From Methanomicrobiaceae archaeon (GTDB taxonomy: Archaea; Halobacteriota; Methanomicrobia; Methanomicrobiales; Methanomicrobiaceae), in NCBI GenBank assembly GCA_029762625.1, contig JARVGI010000002.1, positions 312,772 to 376,771 of the forward strand: a stretch of DNA of 64,000 nucleotides. The letters run 5' to 3'. The position numbers were made by a program, and so were the translations under genes. Positions 8,086 through 15,774 of the stretch are shown one piece after another; position 1 is the stretch's first letter, and the number at the start of each line of letters is the position of its first letter. The notes under the pieces were generated by a model. It had not been told where the DNA came from. It worked only from the letters and a program-made list of their open reading frames with translations, and searched no databases.

Positions 8086-8851
8086 ATGGCATATGAATCC
8101 ACGAACCGCGTGGCATTGCGGCAGACGATCCGTAAAGCGCTGATCACGTTTTCCTTCATCCTCCTGCCGGTCACGTTTGTCTACATTTCCTGCCCGGTTA
8201 TCACCGAAGGCGCATCAGAAGGGATCGTGACCGGAGGCCTGATTATCTTTGGACTCATCTTTCTGAGCTCGCTGGTTTTCGGGAGGGCGTGGTGCGGGTA
8301 CCTCTGCCCTGCCGGAGGTCTGCAGGAGATATACTTTCAGCTGCGCGATCCAAGGGTCCGTATCGGGAGACTGACCTGGTTGAAGTATCTCATCTTTCTC
8401 GGCATATTCGGCCCACTTCTCCATGCAATATATTCTGCCGGGGGATTGTCGACTGTCGATATTTTTTACCGGACGGTCAATAGCATCTCGATCGCCTGGC
8501 CGGGGGGCTACGCCATATTCTATGCCCAGATCGCGTTCATCACCGTATTCGCTCTGCTGGCGGGAAAACGCGGGTTCTGCCATTACTTCTGTCCTATTGC
8601 GGTGATCATGATCCTCGGCTGCATGATCCGCAACCTCGCCCGCTGGCCTGCACTTCATCTGTCGGCCGATGCTGGTCGCTGCACCGACTGTCTGCAATGC
8701 TCGAAGGCCTGCCCCATGAGTCTCGACGTGAACGGCATGGTTCCGGCAGGGCGCGTTGGAGACCACGGATTGTATTCTCTGCGCGGCCTGCGTTGATACC
8801 TGCCCGACAGGTGCCATTCGGATGGCATGGCGCCGGGGAGGGGGCGGTTGA
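8086..8851 (+). CDS. NapH/MauN-type membrane 4Fe-4S protein, frameshifted
   Basis: An integral membrane protein with about four to five TM helices and cysteine motifs typical of the NapH/RdxA/YccM group: CGYLCPAGGLQE, GFCHYFCPIAV, then a cytoplasmic ferredoxin cluster CTDCLQCSKACP. The frame then shifts: reading from c8744 gives RQGALETTDC and CILCAACVDTCPTGAI, the expected second 4Fe-4S cluster, ending at the TGA at 8849-8851. One extra C at 8743-8744 explains the shift; without correction translation ends at 8796. These proteins usually pass electrons across or along the membrane. Ribosome site GGGGGTG precedes ATG 8086; ATG 8035 is an alternative in-frame start. Co-orientation with the radical SAM gene suggests it may supply electrons. 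Confidence 0.75.
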
Positions 8852-9238
8852 GGGTGAGCGGGGTATCGAAGCTGTTCGCGTTTCTCCCTGCTCCGTGCAT
8901 ATGGGGGGAAAAAGGCTGCGGCAACATAGTATTCTCCCATAAGTATAAAAATTCTCAACGCCATGGTATCCCTTCACAGCGAGTTGCGCCGATACCGGGG
9001 GTTTCATTCGGCAACCGGCTGGATTGATCAATGCCGCACCGGTGTGGTTCTGGTTGCGGGGCATTCGGTGATTGTAACCCATCTATCAGGGTCCTGCAGG
9101 CACCGTGACGCTCCAGGGATGTACGCACCCACTCCGAACACCGCATGGGGCTGGTCCTGCCGGGGGCGCGGGTAGTTCCCGCGCTGCGTCCCGCCACACC
9201 ACACGGCACAGCGAGCTGGAATCAGGATGTGAACCACT
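8852..9238. other. 387-base intergenic region with one promoter element
   Basis: A TATA-like AGTATAAAAAT occurs at 8940-8950 on the + strand. If used, it would give the following fasciclin gene a leader of about 260 bases. No coding frame, tRNA or other RNA was recognised in the rest. Confidence 0.35.
8940..8950 (+). promoter_or_regulatory. TATA-like promoter element
   Basis: AGTATAAAAAT in an otherwise GC-rich region; the predicted start is near 8972. The nearest downstream gene is the fasciclin protein at 9239. Confidence 0.4.
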
Positions 9239-9802
9239 ATGAGACGAATGGTATGTGTGCAGCTATGCGTGCTCGCGCTGCTCGCGCTGGCCGCGCTGTC
9301 CGGCATCGCCGCCGCCCAGGAACCGCAGGGGGCGACGGTCGTCGAATGCGCCGCTGCCCAGGAAAATATCACCACGCTGGTATCGCTCGTTGACCGCACC
9401 GGCCTGAACGAGACGCTCTCGGACGAAACCGCGAATTTCACGCTATTCGCACCCACCGACGACGCATTTGCGCAGTTGCCGCCGGATGTGGACGAGCTGC
9501 TGATAAACAGCACCGATTCCGAGGTTCTCCTTCCCGAGGTGCTGCTCTACCACGTCATCGAAGGCACATACAGTTCCTCGGATCTCGTGGAGATCGGGGT
9601 CATCGAGTCGATGCAGGGAGAACATCTGGTCTTCAACAGCACTATGGATGGTAATATGACGGTGAACGAGGTGAACGTCACCACCCCCGACATCCCGTGC
9701 GGCAACGGGGTCGTGCACGTCATCGAGGGGGTGGTGCTGCCGTCCATTATTCCTCAGGCCAGCGACGAAAACGTCACCGCGGCCGACGAGAGTCCCGCGT
9801 GA
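9239..9802 (+). CDS. exported fasciclin (FAS1) domain protein
   Basis: A 187-residue secreted protein. Residues 1-26 are a signal peptide (hydrophobic LCVLALLALAALSG, cleavage near AAA-QE). One FAS1 domain fills the rest: H1 region NFTLFAPTDDAFAQLP, then LLYHVIEG, and the H2 region NGVVHVIEGVVLPS. FAS1 domains mediate adhesion or matrix contacts outside the cell. Several Asn-x-Ser/Thr sequons would allow N-glycosylation. It lies just upstream of a three-domain relative and probably arose by duplication. A GGATGTGA ribosome site precedes the ATG. Confidence 0.9.
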   Translation: MRRMVCVQLCVLALLALAALSGIAAAQEPQGATVVECAAAQENITTLVSLVDRTGLNETLSDETANFTLFAPTDDAFAQLPPDVDELLINSTDSEVLLPEVLLYHVIEGTYSSSDLVEIGVIESMQGEHLVFNSTMDGNMTVNEVNVTTPDIPCGNGVVHVIEGVVLPSIIPQASDENVTAADESPA

Positions 9803-10355
9803 TGCATGCTGCAGGGATCCCCTGAGGCACCCCATCCCCGGCATCCACCCGCCTCTCCGCATTTTTTGATTGCAGGGTCGTCACCCCCTGCGGCGACGTG
9901 GCCTCGCGCGTTTCGTGACCTGGCGCAAGAGGTTCATATGTGCGCGCGCAACGACGGCAGAGATTCAATGAATGGCCGCGGCACCTGCATGCAGTATCTC
10001 CAGGATAGCGCCTGGCATCAGTATGGATGGGGAATATGAACGGTGGGAAATTTTTATAGATCGATAATTATAAAAATCAGGCGCGATATGGGTATACGTT
10101 GAAACGATTGCGCCCATTGCCAGCATGGAAAACCAGCATGACTGTTGATCACCCCCCGCCCCACCCGCTGTGCACCAGAATTCCGTTCATCCCTTTATCC
10201 GGCAATCGCTTCATCGATGTGGGCAATCGAGCGGCCAAAGACCGGTAATGCTGTGTCGCGTGCGGCAACGGCGGACGGTTTCGCTGGCTGCTTCTCGCAT
10301 GGGGTATGCGAACGGGGTGCGCTCCCGCATCTGGAGAACATGGAAGTGGTATGTG
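9803..10355. other. 553-base intergenic region with a strong promoter
   Basis: This holds the BRE/TATA element and inverted repeat listed at 10045-10076. Downstream of it a 36-codon frame (ATG 10139 to TAA near 10249) is open but resembles nothing known. The remainder shows no coding character. Confidence 0.4.
10045..10076. promoter_or_regulatory. BRE/TATA promoter within an inverted repeat
   Basis: GGGAAATTTTTATAGAT (10045-10061) is a textbook archaeal BRE plus TATA box. TTTTTATA (10051-10058) is repeated inverted as TATAAAAA (10069-10076) with a 10-base spacer, so TATA boxes face both ways. It probably drives the three-domain fasciclin gene with a leader of about 270 bases. Confidence 0.55.
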
Positions 10356-11999
10356 ATGAAATCCTTACAACCCAGACGCCATTGGATGGCTATTCTCGTG
10401 GTTCTGGCAGTGCTCGTTACGTGTGCTGCCGCGACGACCGACGGGAACCCAACGGACAATGCCACCGGCGATGATGCCGGTGATATGGGAACGATTATTG
10501 AAACTGCAGAATCTGCCGGACAGTTCGGCACGCTGCTGGAAGTGCTCGATGCTGCCGGTCTGACTGAAGAACTGAACAGCGGCGGGCCTTATACGGTCTT
10601 TGCACCGACCGACGATGCATTTGCGGTAATTCCCTCAGAAACGCTCGACGCCCTTCTTGCCGACCCGCAGGGAGACCTGACCACGATCCTCACCTACCAC
10701 GTCGTGGCGGGTGAGTACCGTGCAGAAGACCTGGCAGGTCTCGAATCGGTCGACACCCTCGCCGGCGTTCCGCTCACCATCACGGTCGAGGGAGATACGA
10801 TTATGGTGGACGGGGCACAGGTGATCGCGACGGATACGATGGCGAGCAACGGCGTGATACATGTGATCGACGCGGTCATGGTCCCAGAGGGCGTGGAACT
10901 GCCGGCGGCCGAGGAGCCGGCGGAGGAACCCGCCGAGAACGTGACCGAAGAAGCGACGGAGGAGCCTGTTGAGGAGATGACCGAAGCGCCGATGGAGGAA
11001 CCCGCTGAGAACGTGACCGAAGAAGCGACGGAGGAACCCGTTGAGGAGATGACCGAAGCGCCGGTTGTTGCGCCGCCAGAAGAAGAGGAGATGCCCGTCG
11101 AGGAGGAGCCCAACGTGGTGGACTGCGCGGCAGCCGAAGGGAACTTCACCACCCTGGTGACCCTGCTTGAGTTGACCGGGCTAAACGAGACCCTCTCTGA
11201 CCCCGCGCTCAATGTCACTGTCTTCGCACCGACCGACGAGGCCTTCGCGCTGCTTCCCGGGCCTGTGGTCGATCTGCTCGTGAACAACACGGCTGCACGG
11301 GGCCTTCTTGAGGAGGTGCTCCTCTACCATGTGGTGAACGGCACCTACATGGCGGCAGACCTTGAAGGGGTGAGCAACCTGACCGCCCTGCAGAATGAAA
11401 CCCTGGCTATCAACGTCACCGACGGTAACGTGACCGTGAACCAGGCCAATGTCACCGCAGCGGACATCCAGTGCAGCAACGGGATCATCCATGTCGTCGA
11501 TGGCGTGCTCCTGTCCTCGCAGGTTCCCAACATGACAATCACGGAAACCGCCGCTGCAGAGGGTAACTTTACCACATTATCCACCGCCCTGAACCTGACC
11601 GGGTTGAACGCCACGCTCAACGAACCGGGCCCCTTCACCGTTTTCGCGCCGAACGATGAGGCATTCGCAGCCCTGCCGGAAGGTGCGCTGGAGGATCTGG
11701 TCAACGACACCCCCGCGCTGGAGAATGTCCTGCTCTACCACGTGGTGCCGGGATGGTATCTCGCTGCCAACTTCGAGAACGTTACCACCCTGCAGACGGT
11801 ACAGGGAGCGAACCTCACCTTCACCTCCACCGACGGCAATCTGACGGTTAACGGGGCCAACGTTACCGTCGCTGACATCCATGCAATAAACGGCGAGATC
11901 CACGTCATCGACGCGGTGCTGGTTCCCCCTGAAAACGAGACAGAACTGGCCCCTCCTGAAAACGAGACCCCTGAAAACGAGTCGGAGATGGCCCCCTGA
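10356..11999 (+). CDS. exported protein with three FAS1 domains
   Basis: A 547-residue secreted adhesion-type protein. I chose ATG 10356 because it begins a proper signal peptide (MKSLQPRRHW then MAILVVLAVLVTCAAA) and follows GGAAGTGG; the frame is open further upstream. FAS1 domains cover about residues 40-180, 245-390 and 390-525, each with a 'YTVFAPTDDAF' type H1 region and a 'GVIHVIDAV' type H2 region. Domains 1 and 2 are joined by an acidic Glu/Pro/Thr linker made of a 24-residue tandem repeat. The C-terminus is a second acidic Pro/Glu/Asn tail without an anchor. Many N-x-T/S sequons suggest glycosylation. Confidence 0.9.
   Translation: MKSLQPRRHWMAILVVLAVLVTCAAATTDGNPTDNATGDDAGDMGTIIETAESAGQFGTLLEVLDAAGLTEELNSGGPYTVFAPTDDAFAVIPSETLDALLADPQGDLTTILTYHVVAGEYRAEDLAGLESVDTLAGVPLTITVEGDTIMVDGAQVIATDTMASNGVIHVIDAVMVPEGVELPAAEEPAEEPAENVTEEATEEPVEEMTEAPMEEPAENVTEEATEEPVEEMTEAPVVAPPEEEEMPVEEEPNVVDCAAAEGNFTTLVTLLELTGLNETLSDPALNVTVFAPTDEAFALLPGPVVDLLVNNTAARGLLEEVLLYHVVNGTYMAADLEGVSNLTALQNETLAINVTDGNVTVNQANVTAADIQCSNGIIHVVDGVLLSSQVPNMTITETAAAEGNFTTLSTALNLTGLNATLNEPGPFTVFAPNDEAFAALPEGALEDLVNDTPALENVLLYHVVPGWYLAANFENVTTLQTVQGANLTFTSTDGNLTVNGANVTVADIHAINGEIHVIDAVLVPPENETELAPPENETPENESEMAP
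10923..11066 (+). repeat. 72-base coding tandem repeat, two copies
   Basis: Two near-identical 72-base units (10923-10994 and 10995-11066) encode the 24-residue acidic linker repeat EEPAENVTEEATEEPVEEMT plus EAP and one variable residue. They differ by a few bases. In-frame units of this kind can expand or contract by recombination and change linker length. Confidence 0.85.
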
Positions 12000-12302
12000 T
12001 CTCCCTTTTTGTGGCACGTCGTGCATACCCCGTACCCGTGCGAGTGCGCGAGACGTAACGGTGGATGTGGAGAGCAAACGGGGGTGCCGAATTCCGGGGG
12101 GCACGGTGGGGGATTGTCCGCCGAAAGGCACAGACAAGTGGGGGCACCTCTGCGGAGTAGAAGGAGGATTTTCAGAAGAATATCTGTTCTGCTGATAGAT
12201 CCCCGCACACGATAGAATTCGGCAGATGACTATGTGGTGCGGGAAATATTTATAGATTTCTTATAATATATCTCTTTATATATCCATCGCCCGGGGCTCT
12301 CT
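12000..12302. other. 303-base convergent intergenic region
   Basis: It lies between the 3' ends of the fasciclin gene (+) and the MerR-like gene (-). It contains the promoter-like element at 12241-12257 and an AT-rich tract to about 12285. No gene was recognised on either strand. Confidence 0.4.
12241..12257 (+). promoter_or_regulatory. orphan BRE/TATA-like element
   Basis: GGGAAATATTTATAGAT matches the element at 10045-10061 in 16 of 17 bases, yet no + strand gene follows. The predicted start near 12276 would give a transcript antisense to the MerR-like gene. AT-richness at converging 3' ends is an alternative explanation. Confidence 0.35.
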
Positions 12303-12980
12303 TCACCACAGTCTTCGAAGAATCTTTGTCGTGAGTGGCTCATTCGCTCTTTCGAGCCCTTCTTCAAGGTAATCGACCCACTGGCGCATCTTCTCCATAC
12401 CGGCCTGGGCCGATGCTTCGTAACCGTCGAGCCTTTGTTCGTAGTAGGCCATCCACTGCTCGATGATCTCGACCTGCCGGGCATGGGTGGCCTGCACCCC
12501 GTCAAGGTGCGTGCGGAGTGCCTCGATCTCCCTGCCGGACTGTTCGTTGGCCTGTTCCATCTCGTCCAGCCGCCGGTGGATTGCCTTGATCTGCTGTTCC
12601 TGAAGTGCGATGGTATCCCGGAGCGAACGGAGATGGTTGCCGGGCGGAGGCGGGGGTGACGGTGCGGGGGGAACGAGAGGATGCGGGGCTCCCTGCTGGG
12701 GGGTCGGCGTGCCTGGCGCGCGGGCCTGTGCGCCGGCACGGGACCGCGGTGCCCCTCCCCGATGCAGGGTGCGGGCAATCTCCTCAGGACTGCTCCCCTC
12801 CGAGGCGAGTGCGTCGATTTTCCGGATAAGGCGTACTGCGGGTTCACCATAGAGGTTGACCCTCCCCACCGCGTGCGAAGGGAGGAGGTCGCCGAATTGC
12901 TGTATATACGAGCGGACGGTCTGCTCGGAGATTCCCGTCTCTTCAGCGATATCCCTGATTCTCAGACGTTTCCCGTGCAT
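12303..12980 (-). CDS. MerR-like HTH protein with coiled coil
   Basis: A 225-residue protein. Residues 1-70 form a MerR-type winged helix (RIRDIAEETGISEQTVRSYI, then VNLYGEPAVRLIRKI). A Pro/Ala-rich linker (about 85-120) follows, then a long coiled coil (about 120-215) rich in Glu, Gln and Arg heptads. The start at ATG 12980 is preceded by GGTGGG. Typical MerR regulators dimerise through a coiled coil and carry a ligand domain; here none is evident, so it may act as a DNA-binding or structural protein. It is monocistronic, with no obvious target nearby. Confidence 0.75.
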   Translation of the reverse strand: MHGKRLRIRDIAEETGISEQTVRSYIQQFGDLLPSHAVGRVNLYGEPAVRLIRKIDALASEGSSPEEIARTLHRGGAPRSRAGAQARAPGTPTPQQGAPHPLVPPAPSPPPPPGNHLRSLRDTIALQEQQIKAIHRRLDEMEQANEQSGREIEALRTHLDGVQATHARQVEIIEQWMAYYEQRLDGYEASAQAGMEKMRQWVDYLEEGLERANEPLTTKILRRLW

Positions 12981-13189
12981 GCAGATATCCCACCAGGTTT
13001 CGTGCGCACAAACAGCGGGCGGTAAAAGCCGGGCCTTTCCGATGGTCCCCTGCTCTGTGCAATAATCCAGATGTTTCGGAATGTAGTTAAATGGGCTGGT
13101 TTTCTGTGCGGGCAATCCCACATCTGCAGGGAAATGGTTGCGTTTTTGTACATCTCCGCCCAACCTGTCTATACGGCAGGGGGTGCGAG

Positions 13190-13843
13190 GTGGAGAAGGT
13201 CCGGGTCCGGCGGCGGCAGGTGAAGCGCGTGGCGCTGCGGGTGCTCGCCGACGGCACCGTTCTGGTCACCGCACCGCCGGGAATGGATATCAGCCCTGTG
13301 CTCTCCCGGCACGCCACATGGATTGCAGAAAAGCGTGCCCGCCTCGACGAACTCTACGCAGGGCACGAGGCGGAGGAGCACTGCCTGCTCTTTGATGGCC
13401 GCCCGTGCACGCTTGTTGCTGGAAACTGCTGCGTATATGATGCACCGTCGCAGCAGGTGGAGTACACCACCCTGACAGCCCTGAACCGTGCGCTCAGGGA
13501 ATGGCTGCGCGCCGATCTCGCCGCCCGCCTCGAGCGCCACGCCCCCCGACTCGACGTGACCTGCGGCAGGGTGACGATCCGCATGCAACGGACGAGGTGG
13601 GGGAGCTGCTCCGCGCAGGGCAACCTGAACTTCAACCTGCGCTTGCTGGCCCTGCCCGGCGAACTCAGGGACTACGTGGTGCTCCACGAGCTCGCCCATC
13701 GAAAGATTCCAAACCATTCGGGAAAATACTGGCAATTCCTCGAAGGATTCGTCCCTGATGCACGACGGGCCGAGGAAGACCTGAAGCGCTACTGGGTGCG
13801 TATCGAGCGCAATGCCGTATGGTCCGCATTACGCGATCTCTGA
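13190..13843 (+). CDS. YgjP/SprT-like zinc metallopeptidase (DUF45)
   Basis: A 217-residue protein of the YgjP-like metallopeptidase family. The zinc site is HELAH (two His and catalytic Glu) followed by a third histidine in RKIPNHSGKYW. TRWGSCS and LNFNLRLL are family signatures upstream of it. I chose GTG 13190, with GGGGGTG seven bases upstream; an in-frame start at 13091 has no ribosome site and would add a sequence unlike the family. Members are cytoplasmic and of uncertain function; some are annotated as UTP pyrophosphatase-like or proteases. The next gene follows after about 60 bases. Confidence 0.87.
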   Translation: MEKVRVRRRQVKRVALRVLADGTVLVTAPPGMDISPVLSRHATWIAEKRARLDELYAGHEAEEHCLLFDGRPCTLVAGNCCVYDAPSQQVEYTTLTALNRALREWLRADLAARLERHAPRLDVTCGRVTIRMQRTRWGSCSAQGNLNFNLRLLALPGELRDYVVLHELAHRKIPNHSGKYWQFLEGFVPDARRAEEDLKRYWVRIERNAVWSALRDL

Positions 13844-13902
13844 TCGCCGGGCCCGGGAGGCGGACTTATTACCGGGTGAATGACGAGGTTACTGGGGGAT
13901 TG

Positions 13903-14577
13903 ATGCGCGTGATCAGACTGCACCCATGCAACAACGAGCGCACCTGCGCCGCTCTCTGCGTGACGGTCCCCTTTCTCCTGGTGCTGTGCTATCTTCTCCT
14001 GCTTTCCCTCTTCCTCGCCCGGCAGGATTTTCTCACGATGATCGCCCTGATCATCGCCTATATGGTGCCCCCCGCCGGCAAGGAGACGGTCATCCCGCTC
14101 GGCATCGCCGTGGGGCTGCCGTGGTGGCTGGTCGCTCTCACCATGACGTTCTTCGATTTCGCCGGCGGGCTCTTCATGGCATGGAACTTCACCCTCGCCC
14201 TGAAAATTCCGGTGATAGGCCCGTGGATCGAGCGTATGATGCTGGAAGGTCGCGAGTATTTCGATGCACGTCCCTGGCTCGAGCGCCTCTATTTCGCCGG
14301 GCTCATGCTCTTCGTGATGGTGCCGTTCGAGGGATCGGGCGGGATCAGCGCATCCATTCTCGGCCGGCTGATGGGGATGCGAAAGTACGAGGTGCTCGCA
14401 TTCGTCACCATCGGCGCCTTCGTCAGCTGTTTTGCCATCGCCATCGGCGCCGATTACGTGCTCGCCCTGCTCGCACGCCACCATATCGGCGGGGCATCGG
14501 CCGTCCTGCTGGTCTTCATCGCGGGAGGAATCGCCCTCATTGCCCATCATGCCTTCAGGAGGGCGAAAAAAGCTTAA
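13903..14577 (+). CDS. small multidrug export-like membrane protein (COG2426)
   Basis: A 224-residue membrane protein with about six TM helices. The conserved region ALIIAYMVPPAGKETVIPLG with PWWLVALTMTFFD resembles the COG2426 family annotated as small multidrug export proteins. The middle loop (PFEGSGGISASILGRLMGM) is also typical. No substrate has been established for archaeal members. ATG 13903 follows TGGGGGAT at good spacing. It sits downstream of the metallopeptidase on the same strand with a 59-base gap, so co-transcription is possible. Confidence 0.75.
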   Translation: MRVIRLHPCNNERTCAALCVTVPFLLVLCYLLLLSLFLARQDFLTMIALIIAYMVPPAGKETVIPLGIAVGLPWWLVALTMTFFDFAGGLFMAWNFTLALKIPVIGPWIERMMLEGREYFDARPWLERLYFAGLMLFVMVPFEGSGGISASILGRLMGMRKYEVLAFVTIGAFVSCFAIAIGADYVLALLARHHIGGASAVLLVFIAGGIALIAHHAFRRAKKA

Positions 14578-14607
14578 AAACGCGAGGGTGCGGTCAGAGG
14601 GGAATGC

Positions 14608-14799
14608 TCATTCGTACTTTCCCTTCACGCCCTCCCATCCCGTATACCCGCAGTAGATGCAGCACTCGCCGTGGCAGTGGCGGCACTTTTGCGCAGGCCG
14701 CGCCACCAGCACCTTTCCCTTCCCGTCACAGTACCTGCACCCGAGCCCCTCGCAGTGGCAGCACACTGCCTCCTCGTATACCGTTTCTTCCCCGGTCAT
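14608..14799 (-). CDS. small zinc-finger protein with DnaJ-like CxxCxG motifs
   Basis: A 63-residue protein with eight cysteines in repeated motifs: CCHCEGLGCRYCDGKGKVL and CRHCHGECCIYCGYTGWEG. These resemble the CxxCxGxG zinc knuckles of DnaJ and probably bind two zinc ions. The rest is short and charged, with no membrane segment. ATG 14799 follows AGAGGAT; a TTG two codons upstream is less likely. It is about 100 bases downstream of ribL on the same strand, and could be a small zinc chaperone-like or RNA-binding protein. Function unknown. Confidence 0.7.
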   Translation of the reverse strand: MTGEETVYEEAVCCHCEGLGCRYCDGKGKVLVARPAQKCRHCHGECCIYCGYTGWEGVKGKYE

Positions 14800-14897
14800 G
14801 AACAAATCCTCTTCTTTTCACCTTGTATTGCATTCGTCAAGTAACATTCTTTCCCCGCAAAGAAAACAGGAAGGTCTTTTGGGGGTGCAGAAAGGGT

Positions 14898-15338
14898 TTA
14901 TTTCTGCAGCCTGCCTTCAAAGCAGCGCTTTTTGATGATGGTCTCCATGATGGTGCGGGAGCTGCAGTACCCCTTCCCCTGAAAGGCGCCGATCCGTGCG
15001 ACCTCAGCGTCGATCCCCCGTGTTCGAAGCATTGATTCGAGTTTTTCCACGTCGAAATGCTGGTTGAACCCGATGGTAATCACATCCGGCCCGATCGCCT
15101 CGATGGGGACGAACATATCGTGCTCGTCACCCAGACGGGCGTGATCGACCACCCTGAGGGCCTGCACCATCCTGAGGCGCTGGGATTCGGGAATGACCGG
15201 GGCAGGCTTGTGCTTTACGTTGGCGTCGCGGGCGACGATAACGTGCAGTTCGTCGCCGAGCGCCCGGGATGCCTCCAGGTAGTAGACGTGCCCGGGGTGC
15301 AGAATATCGAAGGTCCCCGTGGCAACGACGCGCCTCAC
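14898..15338 (-). CDS. ribL: archaeal FAD synthetase (FMN adenylyltransferase)
   Basis: A 146-residue nucleotidyltransferase of the cytidylyltransferase-like fold. The signature GTFDILHPGHVYYLE contains the HxGH motif that binds the nucleotide phosphates, and the C-terminal loop CSSRTIME holds the second catalytic motif. This matches RibL, which transfers AMP from ATP to FMN, the last step of FAD synthesis. GTG 15338 is preceded by GGAGGTGATC. It overlaps the upstream JAMM gene by four bases, so the two are translationally coupled. The other flavin genes in this window (ribB and the kinase) lie at 34.8-36.1 kb. Confidence 0.87.
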   Translation of the reverse strand: MRRVVATGTFDILHPGHVYYLEASRALGDELHVIVARDANVKHKPAPVIPESQRLRMVQALRVVDHARLGDEHDMFVPIEAIGPDVITIGFNQHFDVEKLESMLRTRGIDAEVARIGAFQGKGYCSSRTIMETIIKKRCFEGRLQK

Positions 15339-15706
15339 GCGATCACCTCCATGGGATAGGACGTGCCGTCCGGGGTGAAACAGCGCCACGAATGGCGGCC
15401 GTAGGGATAGCCGATGATCAGGTGATACCTGCCGATTGAAGGGAAAAACCGCAAATCGGCTGATGAGGGAGAGAGCACGCCGTTCGGGTGGCTGTGCGCA
15501 CTTCCTGCGACGTGGGTGTCAAGGGGGAGCATGTACGGCGAAAAGCTGGCGCTCTCGAGCCGGCTTATCGTGCCCGGCACCAGCTCGAGATCGCTCACCA
15601 CGCCATTCTCCTCTTTAAGAATCGCCAGAAATTCGCAGGGGTGCTGGGATTTCCCCAGTTCAAGCAGCATGTTCAGCAATTCTTCCCTGATGCCCCGTAT
15701 TTGCAT
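15335..15706 (-). CDS. JAMM/MPN+ metallopeptidase (Mov34 family)
   Basis: A 123-residue JAB1/MPN domain protein. The JAMM zinc site is complete: catalytic Glu in CEFLAIL and HSHPNGVLSPSSADL, giving H-x-H-P-x7-S-x2-D. Archaeal JAMM enzymes such as HvJAMM1 remove ubiquitin-like SAMP tags from proteins. That role is possible here but unproven. ATG 15706 was chosen; an in-frame GTG at 15718 also exists, and neither has a strong ribosome site, so the mRNA may be nearly leaderless. It ends inside the start of ribL. Confidence 0.85.
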   Translation of the reverse strand: MQIRGIREELLNMLLELGKSQHPCEFLAILKEENGVVSDLELVPGTISRLESASFSPYMLPLDTHVAGSAHSHPNGVLSPSSADLRFFPSIGRYHLIIGYPYGRHSWRCFTPDGTSYPMEVIA

Positions 15707-15774
15707 TGTATGCCACACTAAGTTGCCTTTGCGACCTACATAACAGTTTCACCGGCACCATGGATCGGGTGCGT

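Noticed and set aside
10694-11290. minus-strand frame rich in Ser/Gly repeats across the fasciclin linker
   Set aside because: Mirror image of the acidic linker repeat; no start signal or domain.
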